Below are positions 10,779 through 22,144 of a stretch of DNA of 64,000 bases, one piece after another. The stretch is from Artocarpus heterophyllus (lineage: Eukaryota; Streptophyta; Magnoliopsida; Rosales; Moraceae): NCBI GenBank assembly GCA_025403435.1, contig CM046353.1:29414602-29478601 (forward strand). The letters are read 5' to 3'. The notes beneath the pieces were generated by a model. The model had not been told where the DNA came from. It worked only from the letters and a program-made list of their open reading frames with translations, and ran no database searches. The translations under genes and the position numbers were made by a program. Position 1 is the stretch's first letter, and the number at the start of each line of letters is the position of its first letter.

Positions 10779-12426
10779 ATTCATAACATCAAGCGATGGG
10801 AAAACACAGTCAAAGTAATATCTTTACCTTCCCTTCTTTGCAATATATTTTTGTGTGTTGTTGTGTGCTATTTTGATTTTCTTTTAAAAATTTTTAAAAA
10901 ATTAGATTTATTTTGAAAAATTAAAATGAAGGCTATTAATGTTTGTTTAGAATGGCTGAGTTAAATAGTTAAATTGTTTTCTCTTGAGACGCATTCTAAT
11001 GAATTTAATTTTGTAAATGCAATTTGTTTGGATTTTCAAATAAATTCTCAATAAAAAATATGTGTGTTTCACATTTTAAATTTCCTTAAAAAATCTTTGA
11101 AATTAAATTGCTTAATAATTCAATTAAAATGGCTGAGATTAAGGAGGATATAATCAATGTGATTAGTAAGTACTTTGTAGTTACAACCTCTTGAAACGCA
11201 TTTTGCAGAATTTGAAAAGTAATTTTAATTTTCAAACAAAAAAAAGTCTTGGGAATCTGACTTTAAAAGACCTAGTTTGTAATAATTGTTGTGTGTTTTT
11301 TTTGATTTGTTAAGTTGGCTACAGATCATCTCTTCAACTGTGCTAATTTAGGTAATATTTCTGCTGCTCTCACTATTCTTTTTATGCATTGGGGACAATG
11401 TACATTTTAGGTGGGGGGAGAGGGTTGTGCTTCAAAGAAGTGCTATGCCAAAAATTTTTCGATTTTGCCTTTTTTTATTTTTGCTCCAGATTTTGTGTGT
11501 TATTTTCTTTGTGAGTCATAAAATTAATTAAAAAACTCTAAAAACTGTGTTTTGTAAATATTAGTTTCTTAGCAATTAATGCATTATTATTTTGCTTTGA
11601 TTTCTAAATTTCATATTAATGAAATATCATTTTTCTATTCTTTGAATTGTCTAATTTTATGGACTCTTAAAACTTTAGTTTTATTTAACATTTTTATGTG
11701 TTTATTTTTCAAAATGTTTGTAAGCCATTCTTTTCATACATACACTATAATGTTTAATTGTGGTGGTAAGTCAAAGCTATGAATATTTGAGTTTTGTTAT
11801 TTTGTGAAGATGAACAATTGATGCTAGTAACATTTTCAAAATTAATAAACTGATTAATAAAAAATAAAAAGAAATGAAAAGAATATAAATAAAGTGTGTA
11901 ATTATGTAATTAATGAATAAAGTTGGATAAGTTTGGTTTCATAGCCTCTTTAACTCGAGTAAGTAAGTTCTAAGGGGTGCTTCAACACCTAGTACCTTAG
12001 ACCAACTGGTCTGGGAATTACTGACCCAAAGCTCATTAAATGGGTTATGGAGAAAGCTTAAGGGAGCCAAACATTGCATTATTCGCAGTTGTAAAGTTTG
12101 TTTAATTTATAGTTTCTGCTTTTTAATTGTTCTATTAAATAAATTTGAAGTGTTGCTACCTGTAGGAGTGATTTGAAGCAAAATATCATAACAACTTTAT
12201 TCTTAGTTTTGGATGAAACTTCATAATTATTCATTATCTCCTTTTGTACTAAGTCTGGCTTATATACATTTTGTTAAATAGCATATAAATTGTTTAAATA
12301 AAATTTTTGTTTTGTTAGTCTATCTAATTAAATTAGTCAAATCATAGTTAAATGGTTTTCATTATGTGAATATTCAGTAAATCATTTCAAAATTTTATTG
12401 CTTTGATTGCTAAAGACTAGCAATAA
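10779..12426 (+). other. Internal non-coding region of the non-autonomous element
   Basis: AT-rich sequence without a credible gene; short open frames such as 11579-11782 lack similarity or codon structure. The distinctive piece is GGACAATG at 11393-11400 followed by a purine run AGGTGGGGGGAGAGGG (11409-11424), about 1 kb upstream of the 3' LTR. A similar block occurs in the Athila-like element at 45599-45627. Confidence 0.6.
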
Positions 12427-12429
12427 GCT

Positions 12430-12441
12430 AGTTGGGGGGTG
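12430..12441 (+). other. Polypurine tract of the non-autonomous element
   Basis: AGTTGGGGGGTG lies immediately before the 3' LTR start TGATGAG. Confidence 0.75.
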
Positions 12442-14433
12442 TGATGAGATTGTAAAAGTGTATATTTTCTAAGGCTTAAATCATTTATTTGTACTTTCAT
12501 TGCTCATTAAATCCTCTAATTAATAGCATTTTTGTTTTAATAAGTATTTTAGTGTCTTAATGTGTAAATATGTTAAAAAACGTGTTTTAAGTGTGTTTTT
12601 ATGTTTAATAATTTTTTGATAATTTTTAGAGTTCTTTCAGTATGTTAAATATGTGTCTAGTTAAAAAATAAACAAAATTGTAAAAATATTATTGTGTGAT
12701 TTTATTTTGAGTCTTAAAATATTTGTAAAATAATTAATTTTGGTTTGTTTATTTTATTTTAGATTTGAAATCTGGAGGAAAAACGGAGCAAAACGACACA
12801 AAAAGGGACAAAACCAACATCAAATACATCAAGAACAATTAAAAATTTGAATTTGGATATGGAAGACACATGGCGAATTCTAGAACATCCGATGAGCCGC
12901 CTAATCGATCTCAATCATCCAAGAAAGGCGCATGTGAACACATCATCCATTGTGCCAGCGTTGCATCAATAGTGCATTCTACATGTCGATCTATGATTGG
13001 CACGTGTGGTTGGTGCATGCACCACAAGCACCGACAAGTCTCATGCATGCTAGAGGGTAGTTCAGACAATGTCGGATCACGTGTGGTCGTGTTCACATGT
13101 TTTCATCCTTCCATCCGTCAGATCTGATTACCAAGACTGATCAAATGGCCATCAATCTCGATCCCACTGGTCCCACATGGGGCCATTTTTGCGTGCATCT
13201 AGGAACCATTGGATCGCAAAATTAACAGCCCAATCTATGTCGTTTGGTTACGTTAAGTAGCTGCGTCACACCATATCTCAATGCCTAAACTCCATTCAGA
13301 CGAATGCGGATCACCGTGAAAGAAAAGAATCTCATGAACTGGAGAAGGGCATTTTATGCCCATAAATACCAGGCATTTAATGCCTGGTTCTCCTCACCCC
13401 GTCAAGGCCAAATGGCCCTTCCTCTTCTTCCTTCTCTTTTCTGCTGAGTTAGACTCAACAGTATCTCTTTAGGTATAAAATAATAAAATAATGTCTAAAA
13501 TAGTGTAAAGAGTCTAGTGAGGCAGAAAAATGATCATGTATGTATAGTATTTTGGTATTAATTTTAACTTTATATCTGCCTTGTAATGCTTATATTTTTG
13601 TGTAATAAATTATGCTTCTATGTTTTTAATAATTGTTGTTAATGTTCCTATGCCACCTAATTTTTGCATAAATTCAGTCATGCTTTCTTTATGTAATTTA
13701 ATTGTATTGCATAATTAATATTAATAATACTGAAGTCATGCTTATTTATTAAGTTGAGTTTTTGTTGCATTATAGACATAGACTGGCACAGAAAATGCTT
13801 GGTAATTCTTGATTTATTGTAGACAGAAGATGGTATAGTATATTCTTAAACCAATTAATAAGATGGGGTACTGTTGGAATTGATGCAATAATTTATTCCA
13901 TAAAAATATATTAATTTTAATTTGTAATTATCTTTTCTATTTTAAAATTATGTTAATTATAATTGAGTGACAACGGTTATAATTTTCATAATTAGTGTAC
14001 CATATCATTTGTGAGAGATGATTATTTTGCTACTTTTATAGAAAAACCTTTACTATATTATGGCTTGCTATATTATTGCTCTCGTTTGACTTATAAAAAT
14101 AGTAAAAGTGCTTGCAATTAATAAGAAAAGATATGGTAAATCAAATGCCTTAAATAATTAATTAATTAGAGTTAAAATTCCATACCAATTGCGAAACATA
14201 TTAGGGATTCTCAAAGCTTTACCGTTTTAATTTTATATTTTAAATTTTGAATTAAAAAAATCACAAAAATATTTCTTTTATTTTTAACTTTGTTTTGAAA
14301 ATCTGCTTGCCTTTTTGAGTGTTTATTTTTAACAATCTCTTAAGTTACAAATTTTTCACCTCCTTGTGAATACGACAACTTTTCTATACTACAAACGTCT
14401 GCCTTTTAAGAGAAACATTGTGGGGCGTTACTA
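12442..14433 (+). repeat. 3' LTR of the non-autonomous element
   Basis: It pairs with 7270-9251. It ends GGGGCGTTACTA directly before the TSD GAGGC. Differences from the 5' LTR include many C/T and G/A exchanges in the GC-richer U3 part, for example CACGTG to CACATG. Confidence 0.9.
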
Positions 14434-16151
14434 GAGGCTTAAAGTTGTTTATGTAATTTTCTTCTAGGAAAGTCACGTTCATTGAAACCATGACTTTATT
14501 TTCTTTTAGACTATAGAAATAACCACCTTTTTTCCCTTTTGGATATCCGACAAATACGCAAACTTACAAACAAGCCTCCAACTTATTTGCTTCCTTATCC
14601 AAGACATGTGCAGGACATCCCATATACGAACATGGTTCAAGGATATCTTCTTGTTTGTCAACAACTCATGAGGAATTTTAGGAACCGATTTCGAAGGCAC
14701 ATTGTTCAATAGATAGTATGCAGTTTATAGTGCATATCTTAAAAAATATAGCAGCAATGTTGAATAACTCATCATGGACCTTACCATGTCTAATAAGGTC
14801 CTATTTCTTTCCTCCAACTCGAATGTGCCAACCTTTAAATCCTATTAAGGCTTATGTTACTTAATCGCAAGTGCCAAATACAAGTCTTATTAGAATAAGA
14901 AGTTTTGAGCCTTTTAGAGTTTTCATTATTCTTAGTGTTTAGTAGTAGGTCCATCTTAGATTTGAAAAAATATAGATTATTTTGCATCGATTTATTACAA
15001 ATAAAATATTTGTTTATGTGAATCACAACTTTATTATCAAAATAAATTGAATGAGAATCCTTAAATAAACAAGCAATAGAAATTAAATTCCTTTTAATTT
15101 TAGGAACATAAAAACAATCTTACAATATTAAACTCCTACAAATACCAAAACAAAAATGGACGCCTCCCAGTACTATAGCCAACAATAAGGTTCCATCGCC
15201 CATTTGCAACGTGAAATGGTTATTCAACATGCTTCTCATTTTCTTGAACCTTACAAAGAAATACAAACATCATTAGTGGCTCCATAATGTTTGATCTAGA
15301 TGTCACTTAATTCTTTAACTAAACACGTTTCAACAACAAGAAGTTTACACTCACCTCCTTTAGCTAGGAAGTTTCAGTAATTCTTCTTCATGTGCCTGAC
15401 CTCCCCATAGAAGAAGCATTTATGCTTCTTTGGGTTCCTTTTCTTCTTCTTCTTGTTCTTGCCCTTCATTGGTGTAACTAAAGACTTCCTATTCTAGGCC
15501 TTTTACGTCTTTCAATTCCTAAAGTTAGGATTAGAACCAAATGCAACTGCCAAGTTTGCCTCACCACCAGCTAGAGTTTCCTTGATTAGATTTTCAAACT
15601 CATGTAACTACTTTATTAGCTCAATTAAGGTCACATCATGTCTATTGCACAAATTGTATAAGCTCTAAATAGGATGAGCTCCTTATAAAGAGTCTTAAAA
15701 ACCATAGTCATCTCTGACTCAGCATCGATGTCAACTCTATGGGTTTGAGCCTTAATGTGGTAACCAATGACCAACATCATGTGATTCTTCACAAAGATCC
15801 CCAATTTTTGTTTGCAGTTGAGAAGCTACCGGATAGCCCCTTTCCACTTTGTTAAGGTCTAGCCTTCTAAAAGATTATCTCTGATCTGCTAGCAGTTTTA
15901 TGACCTTCATGTTAAGCCTGTGGCATATTATTCATGCTAGCCATAATATAGCAGCAAGCCTGGTCATCAACTTCACTCCAACGATCATATGCTTGGATTT
16001 TTTTGTTAGTGGATTCACGGTAGGTGTGAGAGGACTGGGTGTGATTAGCACAAATTTGAGTTTCTCAAAAGATTAGACAATATTTAGGTTTCGTTTTCTA
16101 ATCATTATGGTTCTCGTCGGTTAATGTATTTTTGTCAAGTGTCGATGATAC
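14434..16151 (-). pseudogene. Ty1-copia integrase C-terminal part, GAG-pre-integrase and gag, minus strand (chimera 2, left arm part 2)
   Basis: It continues the minus copia interrupted at 7269. The integrase C-terminal part is at 14506-14709 (VPSKSVPKIPHELL, then IRIWD-like). Much of the integrase core is deleted around 14800-14840, then GAG-pre-integrase (14835-15026), protease and gag follow. The zinc knuckle near 15390-15420 reads CFFY, lacking the second cysteine. Gag blocks around 15550-15720 match the other copies. The fragment stops within the first ten codons of gag at 16151, where an inverted LTR abuts. No leader or 5' LTR follows. Confidence 0.83.
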
Positions 16152-18157
16152 TATTGGAAAAATAGAATGCAGCGAAATTTTTAAAAATTTTTATCAGAGT
16201 ATTTTCCAAAACAAAAGTTTGACACGCTATATGTATAAATTAACCAAATCTTACTAACCTTTAAATGCCGAAGTGCTCCTGCAATCTATGAAGAGAAGCA
16301 ACGTTCTAGAAGACCCTCAACAAACTAGTCTTCTTTGCTATTCTTTATCCACGATCGGAGTTTGTGTGGGCTCACACATGCAGCTCTTTCACCAGGTGAC
16401 TCTCCTTCCAACCAATTGAGAGAACCCAAAGCTTGTGTTCGTGATTTGTGAACAAGAGCTCTTAGGGAGTTTCAGATTCTTACCAGCAGAGTATCTCTCT
16501 TAATCTCTCAATTGATCTGTATAACTTATGTGACTTACTCCCTCTTTATAGAGGTTGGGTCTAGGGTTAGCCCTTATCAGATTAGGTCTCAAAAATTAGA
16601 ATCAGAATCAAATTCGAATCAATATCTGATAAGATCTGTGTAAAAATACATGATCTTATCCTTCGCTCATTGGCAGGCCAAATTGCATAATCGACAGGCC
16701 GAACACGAGGATCAGTAGGCCGAATTGCTGAAAAAATATCTCAGCGAATCTTTTATTTTCCACCCGAGATTTTATAAGGTAAAGTCTCAGTTTTAATTAA
16801 AATATCCCAATAGAAAAGTTATCTGATTAAAACAACTTTATCTAGATAATCTCTAAGAAAATAAATGAATTCCCAATAATTCTATAAGTTTATCTTGATC
16901 TAATTTATCCAAAATTAAATCAACCGATAAACAGACAAGAATTATCCAATCCCAATAATTCAACAAGTTTATCTTGAATCAATTTTATCACAAAATTAAT
17001 TCAACCGATAAATAGACATGAATTATCTGATTCTTCCAAATTTTAACCAATCTGATAAATCTGACATAAGTCACCAATTATTGGAAAAACACGCCGTATC
17101 GTCACAGGATGTTGTGAGCTAACAAAGGGGACAAAATGGACCTATATAGTTCAAGCTCCTAAAAATTACAAAACCCAATATCCTAGATATACATTCATAA
17201 TTATCAACTCTAACTCTACTCCACTAAAAGCTTGGAGCTGCACTCTTAAACTACATAGAATTATGAAGCCCATATCGTTAAGTCTTTATGACATTTCATA
17301 GTGTATCGTATCCCCATATGATTATCCATAATCGGCTTAAGGACAAGTTCTGTCTTACCTTTTCGATTATTTTTATCTTATGCTCCATTATCTAACCATC
17401 GAAAAACTTACCATCCAAAGACAGTATACCATTCAGTTACACCTATGTATCCAAATGGTTGAGCGCTCTAGTTTTTCAATTACAGGATAATGCATATAAG
17501 AGGATATCACTACTCCTGAAGAGGAGCTGTGGATTCTATATCTATGAATAACAGGTCTACACTACCAAGAGTCATGACTCCAACGTACCGGCATGCATAC
17601 CACTATTAAGATGTGGGTGTCACCCTTTGGTACATCAAAAGACACAAGTCAAGACAATAGGCCCACTATTCATCTCAGGATTAAGATACAATACAAATGA
17701 TTGTCTAAAGTGAATTGAGTTGCTGAGACAGAATTATTAATCCAAATCAATTCACTTTATGTCCCAATCCAACACATCACCTATGACAACGTGCCAATGT
17801 TTTTATTTACGGAGTCCACCTCTGATGGCCAAGACAAACCATCTCCCAATTGGGATATAGACAACATAACAATCTTTACATGAATAAAGCGCCCAACTTT
17901 ATTCCTTCGATTGCAGATCTTATGATTTAGACCATCACCTTAAGAATAGTGTCTTCCACATAATCTGTCCATCATATGCCTAATTCTTAAAGTTTAAACT
18001 GATAGTCTCAGACTATTGTTTGCTTAACATACATTCAACAAATATGAATGTAAAGAGGACAAGATTTGGTATATAAATAAAGTATAAATTCTTTATTGAT
18101 AAAAATGTCACCAAAAACTTATTACATTTTTACTCCTTAGGGCATACATTTCTAATA
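16152..18157 (-). repeat. Copia 3' LTR, minus strand (chimera 3 left arm)
   Basis: The left end TATTGGA is the decayed complement of TCTAACA. The right end TCTAATA (18151-18157) is the complement of TGTTAGA with one change, followed by the inverted polypurine tract. TATA box on minus at 16543-16550. Three motifs of the TTCGGCCTGCCGAT type, on minus, end at 16682, 16703 and 16724, exactly 21 bp apart. Confidence 0.87.
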
Positions 18158-18690
18158 ATCTCCCACTTGCGCTAAGTGAGTAAATATGACAAATCTTGTA
18201 TCCCCATAGCTTCCATATGTCTCTCAAAGACTCTCCCAGTAAGTGTCTTCATAAATGGATCAGCTAAATTGTCCTCTGATGCGATCTTGCACATCGTGAC
18301 ATGCCCGATCTCAACGAAGTCCTTTATCACATGATACTTCTGATCAATATGCTTACTCTTGTTGTGAAATCTTGGTTCCTTAGCATTAGCTATTGCCGCA
18401 CTGTTATCACTGTATAGTGATACCGCCTTATCCATACCAGGAACTACCTCAAGATCCCCAAGGAACTTGCAGAGCCATACTGCTTCTTTTGAAGTATCAC
18501 TAGCTGCCACATACTCAGCCTCCATCGTTGAATCCGAAGTGCAATCTTGTTTGGCACTTCTCCAACTGATGGCACTGCCGCCCAGAGTAAACACAAAACC
18601 TGAAGTCGATTTCCTAAAATCCAGGCAGGAATGAAAATTTGAGTCAGTATATCCTAGAGGAGTCAAGTCCTCACCCGAATATATAAGCAT
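18158..18690 (-). pseudogene. Ty1-copia polypurine tract and RNase H, minus strand
   Basis: The inverted polypurine tract at 18158-18170 is followed by a long open RNase H stretch (18172-18690). It carries YTDSNF, SAISWRSAKQ, DSTMEAEYVA, SDNSAAIANA, KYHVIKDF and EDNLADPF blocks in the expected order up to the C-terminus. The DEAE-type acidic residues expected for RNase H1-like folds are mostly in place. It is the best preserved RNase H in the window. The frame breaks between 18690 and 18708 at the junction to RT. Confidence 0.88.
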
Positions 18691-18707
18691 ATACCCTCAA
18701 GTCCTTC

Positions 18708-19691
18708 TCAAGTACTTGAAATATGCTTAACCGCAACCCAGTGGTTCGGTCCTAGATCTGCCTGAAATCGACTTACAATCCTGACCGCATAACTAATATC
18801 TGGTCGTGTACAAAGCATGGCATACATGAGACTACCCACAGCCGAAGCATAAGGCACCTTCTTCATGTATTCTCTTTCTTTATAAGACTTTGGAGAGTCT
18901 TTCTTAGAAAGAGTAATTCTAGGCCTAGATAGTTGCCCACCTTTCTTGGAATCTTGCATTGCAAACCTCTTGAGAATTTTATCTATGTATCCAGCTTGGG
19001 ATAAAGTTATCATTTTTTTCTTCCCATCCTGAAAGATCTGGACACCAAGAACAAAATTAGCCTCACCCAAGTCCTTCATGTCAAACTGCTTGGTCAACCA
19101 TAATTTGACCGATGATAATGCCCCAATGTCATTGCCAATTAACAGAATGCCATGTACATAGAGTAGTAGAAAAACCACCTTCTCATCCTTAATGTGTTTG
19201 TAAACACATGGCTCATTCATATTTTGTGAGAACCCATAAGTCTTGATCACCTGATCAAATCTTATGTTCCAGGAACAAGAAGCCTGCTTAAGTCCATAAA
19301 TTGACTTTAGCAGCTTACAAACCTTACCCTCTTGACCCTTGACCTTGAACTCGTCTGGTTGTGCCATATAAATGGACTCATCAAGATAGCCATTCAGAAA
19401 AGCCATCTTGACATCCATCTATCAAATCTTGTAGTCGAGAGCGATAGTTATGGACAAGAGAATCCTGATGGACTTAAGCATGGCTACAGGCGAAAAGGTT
19501 TCCTCATAATCGATTCCTTCCTTTTGCATATAACCCTTAGCTATCAATCTAGCCTTAAAGGTTTTGACTTTTCCATCCACTCCTCTTTTCCTCTTGTAGA
19601 TCCACTTACACCTTATGGGTTTTACCCTTTCGGGAAGATCCACAAGCTCCCAGACCTGATTATTCTCTATAGACTTCATCTTAATGTTCAT
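18708..19691 (-). pseudogene. Ty1-copia reverse transcriptase, minus strand
   Basis: Two open blocks cover RT. The N-terminal part (19422-19691) has [20 protein letters not shown] and the YEETFSPVA block. The C-terminal part (18708-19418) has [24 protein letters not shown] and [15 protein letters not shown] stop separates them near 19419-19421. The active site reads YVHG instead of YVDD, so both catalytic aspartates are lost although the surrounding sequence is well preserved. The enzyme would have made cDNA from the element RNA. Confidence 0.88.
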
Positions 19692-20690
19692 GGCCTCTGT
19701 CTAGAGTCTTCAATTAACATCCTCCATAGCTTCTGCATAAGTATAAGGATCCCTATCATGTTCATCCAGTTCAGCCAAAAAGACCTCCCCATTGAACATA
19801 TACCTTTCAGGTTAACGCCCAATCCTCTCACTATACCAAAGCCCCTTAAGTTGTTGTTCAGGTTTGTTTGGTTTTTCTACACTGATCGGAACGATTTCAT
19901 TCGAAACCTCCGGAGTGATCGGATCACTCCTTAACTCCTCAAGCACCAATTTGCCTTAATGTTTAAAGTCGTCCATGTAACTTTTCTTAAGGAAAGTTGC
20001 ATTAGTTGAAACCACGACTTTATTTTTCTTTAGGTTATAGAAATAACACCCTTTAGTCCCTTTTGGATATCCTACAAATACGCAAACTTCCGAATGTGCT
20101 TTCAACTTATTCAAATCCTTAAACAAGACATGAGTCAGACATCCCCATATGTGAATATGGTTTAAGGATGTCTTCCTACCCATCCACAACTCGTGAGGAG
20201 TTTTAAGGACCGATTTTGAAGGCGCATTGTTCAAAAGATAACATGCAGTTTGTAGTGCATATCCCCAAAACGATGAAGGCAATGATGAATAACTCATAAT
20301 GGACCTAATCATGTCCAATAAAGTCCTATTTCTTCTCTCCGCTATGCCATTCTGCTACGGAGTGCCCGACGTAGTCAAATGGGATAAAATCCCATTCTTT
20401 AATAAGTGTCCTAAGAACTCATCAGAATGGTATTCTCCACCTCGATCGGATCAAAGTGCCTTTATGGTTCTACCAAATTACTTTTCCACTTTAGCTCGAA
20501 ACTCCCTGAACTTGTCAAAAGTTGTGCTTTTGTGGTGCATCAGGTACACATACCCATATTTTGAGTAATCGTCAATAAAAGTGAAGAAATACTCATACCC
20601 TCCTCGTGCTCGGATGTTCATCGGTTCGCAAACATCACTATGCATGAGTTCTAGAACCCTTTCGGCCTTATTGCCCTTTGATCCGAATGG
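19692..20690 (-). pseudogene. Ty1-copia integrase, minus strand
   Basis: The C-terminal part is at 19956-20318 (SSFWGYALQTACYLLN, IWGCLTHVLF, FVGYPKGTKG). The core continues to about 20690, with the family blocks VHSDVCEPMN and FIDDYSKYGYVYL read on minus around 20560-20660, and RGGEYHSD around 20440. Stops break the frame. Integrase would join cDNA ends to the host chromosome. Homologous copies lie at 54466-55130 and 59571-59765. Confidence 0.8.
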
Positions 20691-21373
20691 TCATTTGGTC
20701 ATTTTACCCTCTAAACAAGATTCACATTGAGATATAGATTCTACCTTTAAGTGACTTAAAGGTCCATCCCTTACCAACCTTTGAATCCTATTTAGGTTAA
20801 TATGACCAAGGCACAAATGCCAAAGATAAGTCTTATTAGAGTGAGAAGTTTTAAGTCTTTTAGAGTTATTATCATTCATCTCAGCATTAAGTAATAAGTC
20901 CATATTAGGTTTGATAAAATATAGATTATTTTGCATCCATCCAGAGCAGATAAAAGATTTGTTTTTACGAATCACCACTTTATCATTAAAAGAAACCAAA
21001 TAGGAGTATTTAAATAAACAAGCTACAGAAATTAAATTCTTTTTAAATTTAGGGACATAAAAACAATCTTGCAAAAATAAATTCCTATAATTATCAAAAT
21101 AAAGATGGATGTCTCCCACTGTTTCCGCTGAGACCAAGGATCCATCGCTCATCTGAAGCGTGAAGTCTTCATGTAGCAGACTTCTTGTTTCTTTGAAGCC
21201 CTGCAGAGAAATACAAACATGATTAGTTGCATTGGATTCCTTAACTAAACAAGTTTCTAAATACAGAAGATCACACCTACCTCCTTTGGAAAGGAAGTCC
21301 TTGCAATGCTTCTTGATGTGCCCAACTTTCTCACAGAAGAAGCACTTAAGCTTCTTCGGGTTCTTCTTGCTCT
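20691..21373 (-). pseudogene. Ty1-copia protease end, GAG-pre-integrase and gag zinc knuckle, minus strand
   Basis: 20691-21152 encodes LYFDNYRNLFLQDCFYVPKF, a VIRKNKSFICSGWMQNN block and WHLCLGHINLNRIQ, the GAG-pre-integrase region whose histidine pair begins the integrase zinc site. Upstream (21290-21340 on minus) is an intact knuckle CFFCEKVGHIKKHC. The fragment ends at 21373 within the lysine-rich stretch before the knuckle and is fused there to plus-strand RT. The rest of gag is absent. Confidence 0.83.
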
Positions 21374-22130
21374 AGGTCTGGAATTACTCTTTCTAAGAAA
21401 GACTCTCCAAAGTCTTATGAAGAAAGAGAATACATGAAGAGGGTGCCTTATGTTTCGGCAGTGGGTAGTCTCATGTATGCCATGCTTTGCACATGACCGG
21501 ATATTAGCTATGCGGTCGAGATTGTAAGTCGATTTCAAGCGGATCCAGGACCGACCCATTGGGTTACGGTAAAGCATATTTTCAAGTACCTAAGAAGGAC
21601 TCGATGGTATATGCTTGTGTATTCGAGTGAGGATTTAACTCCTCTAGGATACACTGATTCAGATTTTCAATCCTGTCTGGATTTTAGGAAATCGACTTCG
21701 GGGTTTGTGTTTACTCTAGGAGGCGGTGCCATCAGTTGGAGAAGTGCGAAGCAAGATTGCACTTCGGATTCAACGATGGAGGCCGAGTATGTGGCAGCTA
21801 GTGATGCTTCGAAAGAAGCAGTGTGGCTTTGCAAGTTCCTTGGGGATCTTGAGGTAGTTCCTAGTATGGATAAAGCGACATCACTGTACTTGATAACAGT
21901 GCGGCGGTAGCTAATGTGCTAAGGAACCAAGATTTCACAAGAAGAGTAAGCATATTGATCAAAAGTATCATGTGATAAAGGACTTCATTGAGGGCGGGCA
22001 TGTCACGGTGTGCAAGATCGCGTCGGAGGACAATTTAGCTGATCCATTTACGAAGACACTTACTGGGAGAGTCTTCGAGAGGCATCTGGAAGCTATGGGG
22101 ATGTGAAATTTGTTGTATTTACTCCCTTAG
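21374..22130 (+). pseudogene. Ty1-copia RT end and RNase H, plus strand (chimera 3 right arm)
   Basis: It begins at the RT-RNase H connection (ITLSKKDSPKSYEE-like) and continues with YASAVGSLMYAM. RNase H at 21611-21910 reads YTDSDFQSCLDFRKSTSGF and SAKQDCTSDSTMEAEY. A one-base loss near 21890 breaks the frame; the rest (to about 22105) matches the end of pol. By eye it agrees with the inverted arm at 18500-18690 at roughly nine of ten bases. Confidence 0.85.
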
Positions 22131-22144
22131 TGCAAGTGGGAGAT

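Larger units (their letters stand above)
7270..14433 (+). mobile_element. Non-autonomous LTR retrotransposon (LARD-like), gag-only
   Basis: This 7.16-kb element has two LTRs of about 1.98-1.99 kb, a primer-binding site, a polypurine tract and a 5-bp TSD GAGGC (7265-7269 and 14434-14438). The flanks join as continuous minus-strand copia sequence, which confirms the boundaries. The internal region holds one degenerate gag-like frame (9725-10778) and about 1.6 kb of AT-rich non-coding DNA. No protease, RT, RNase H or integrase can be seen. The PBS type and gag resemblance place it near Athila/Tat gypsy, so it probably depended on such an element for replication. The lineage is inference; structure and TSD are directly seen. 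Confidence 0.88.

Noticed and set aside
19332..19934. 200-codon plus frame, one of the longest in the window
   Set aside because: Antisense shadow of the minus-strand copia RT and linker, which show clear RT motifs in the other direction.
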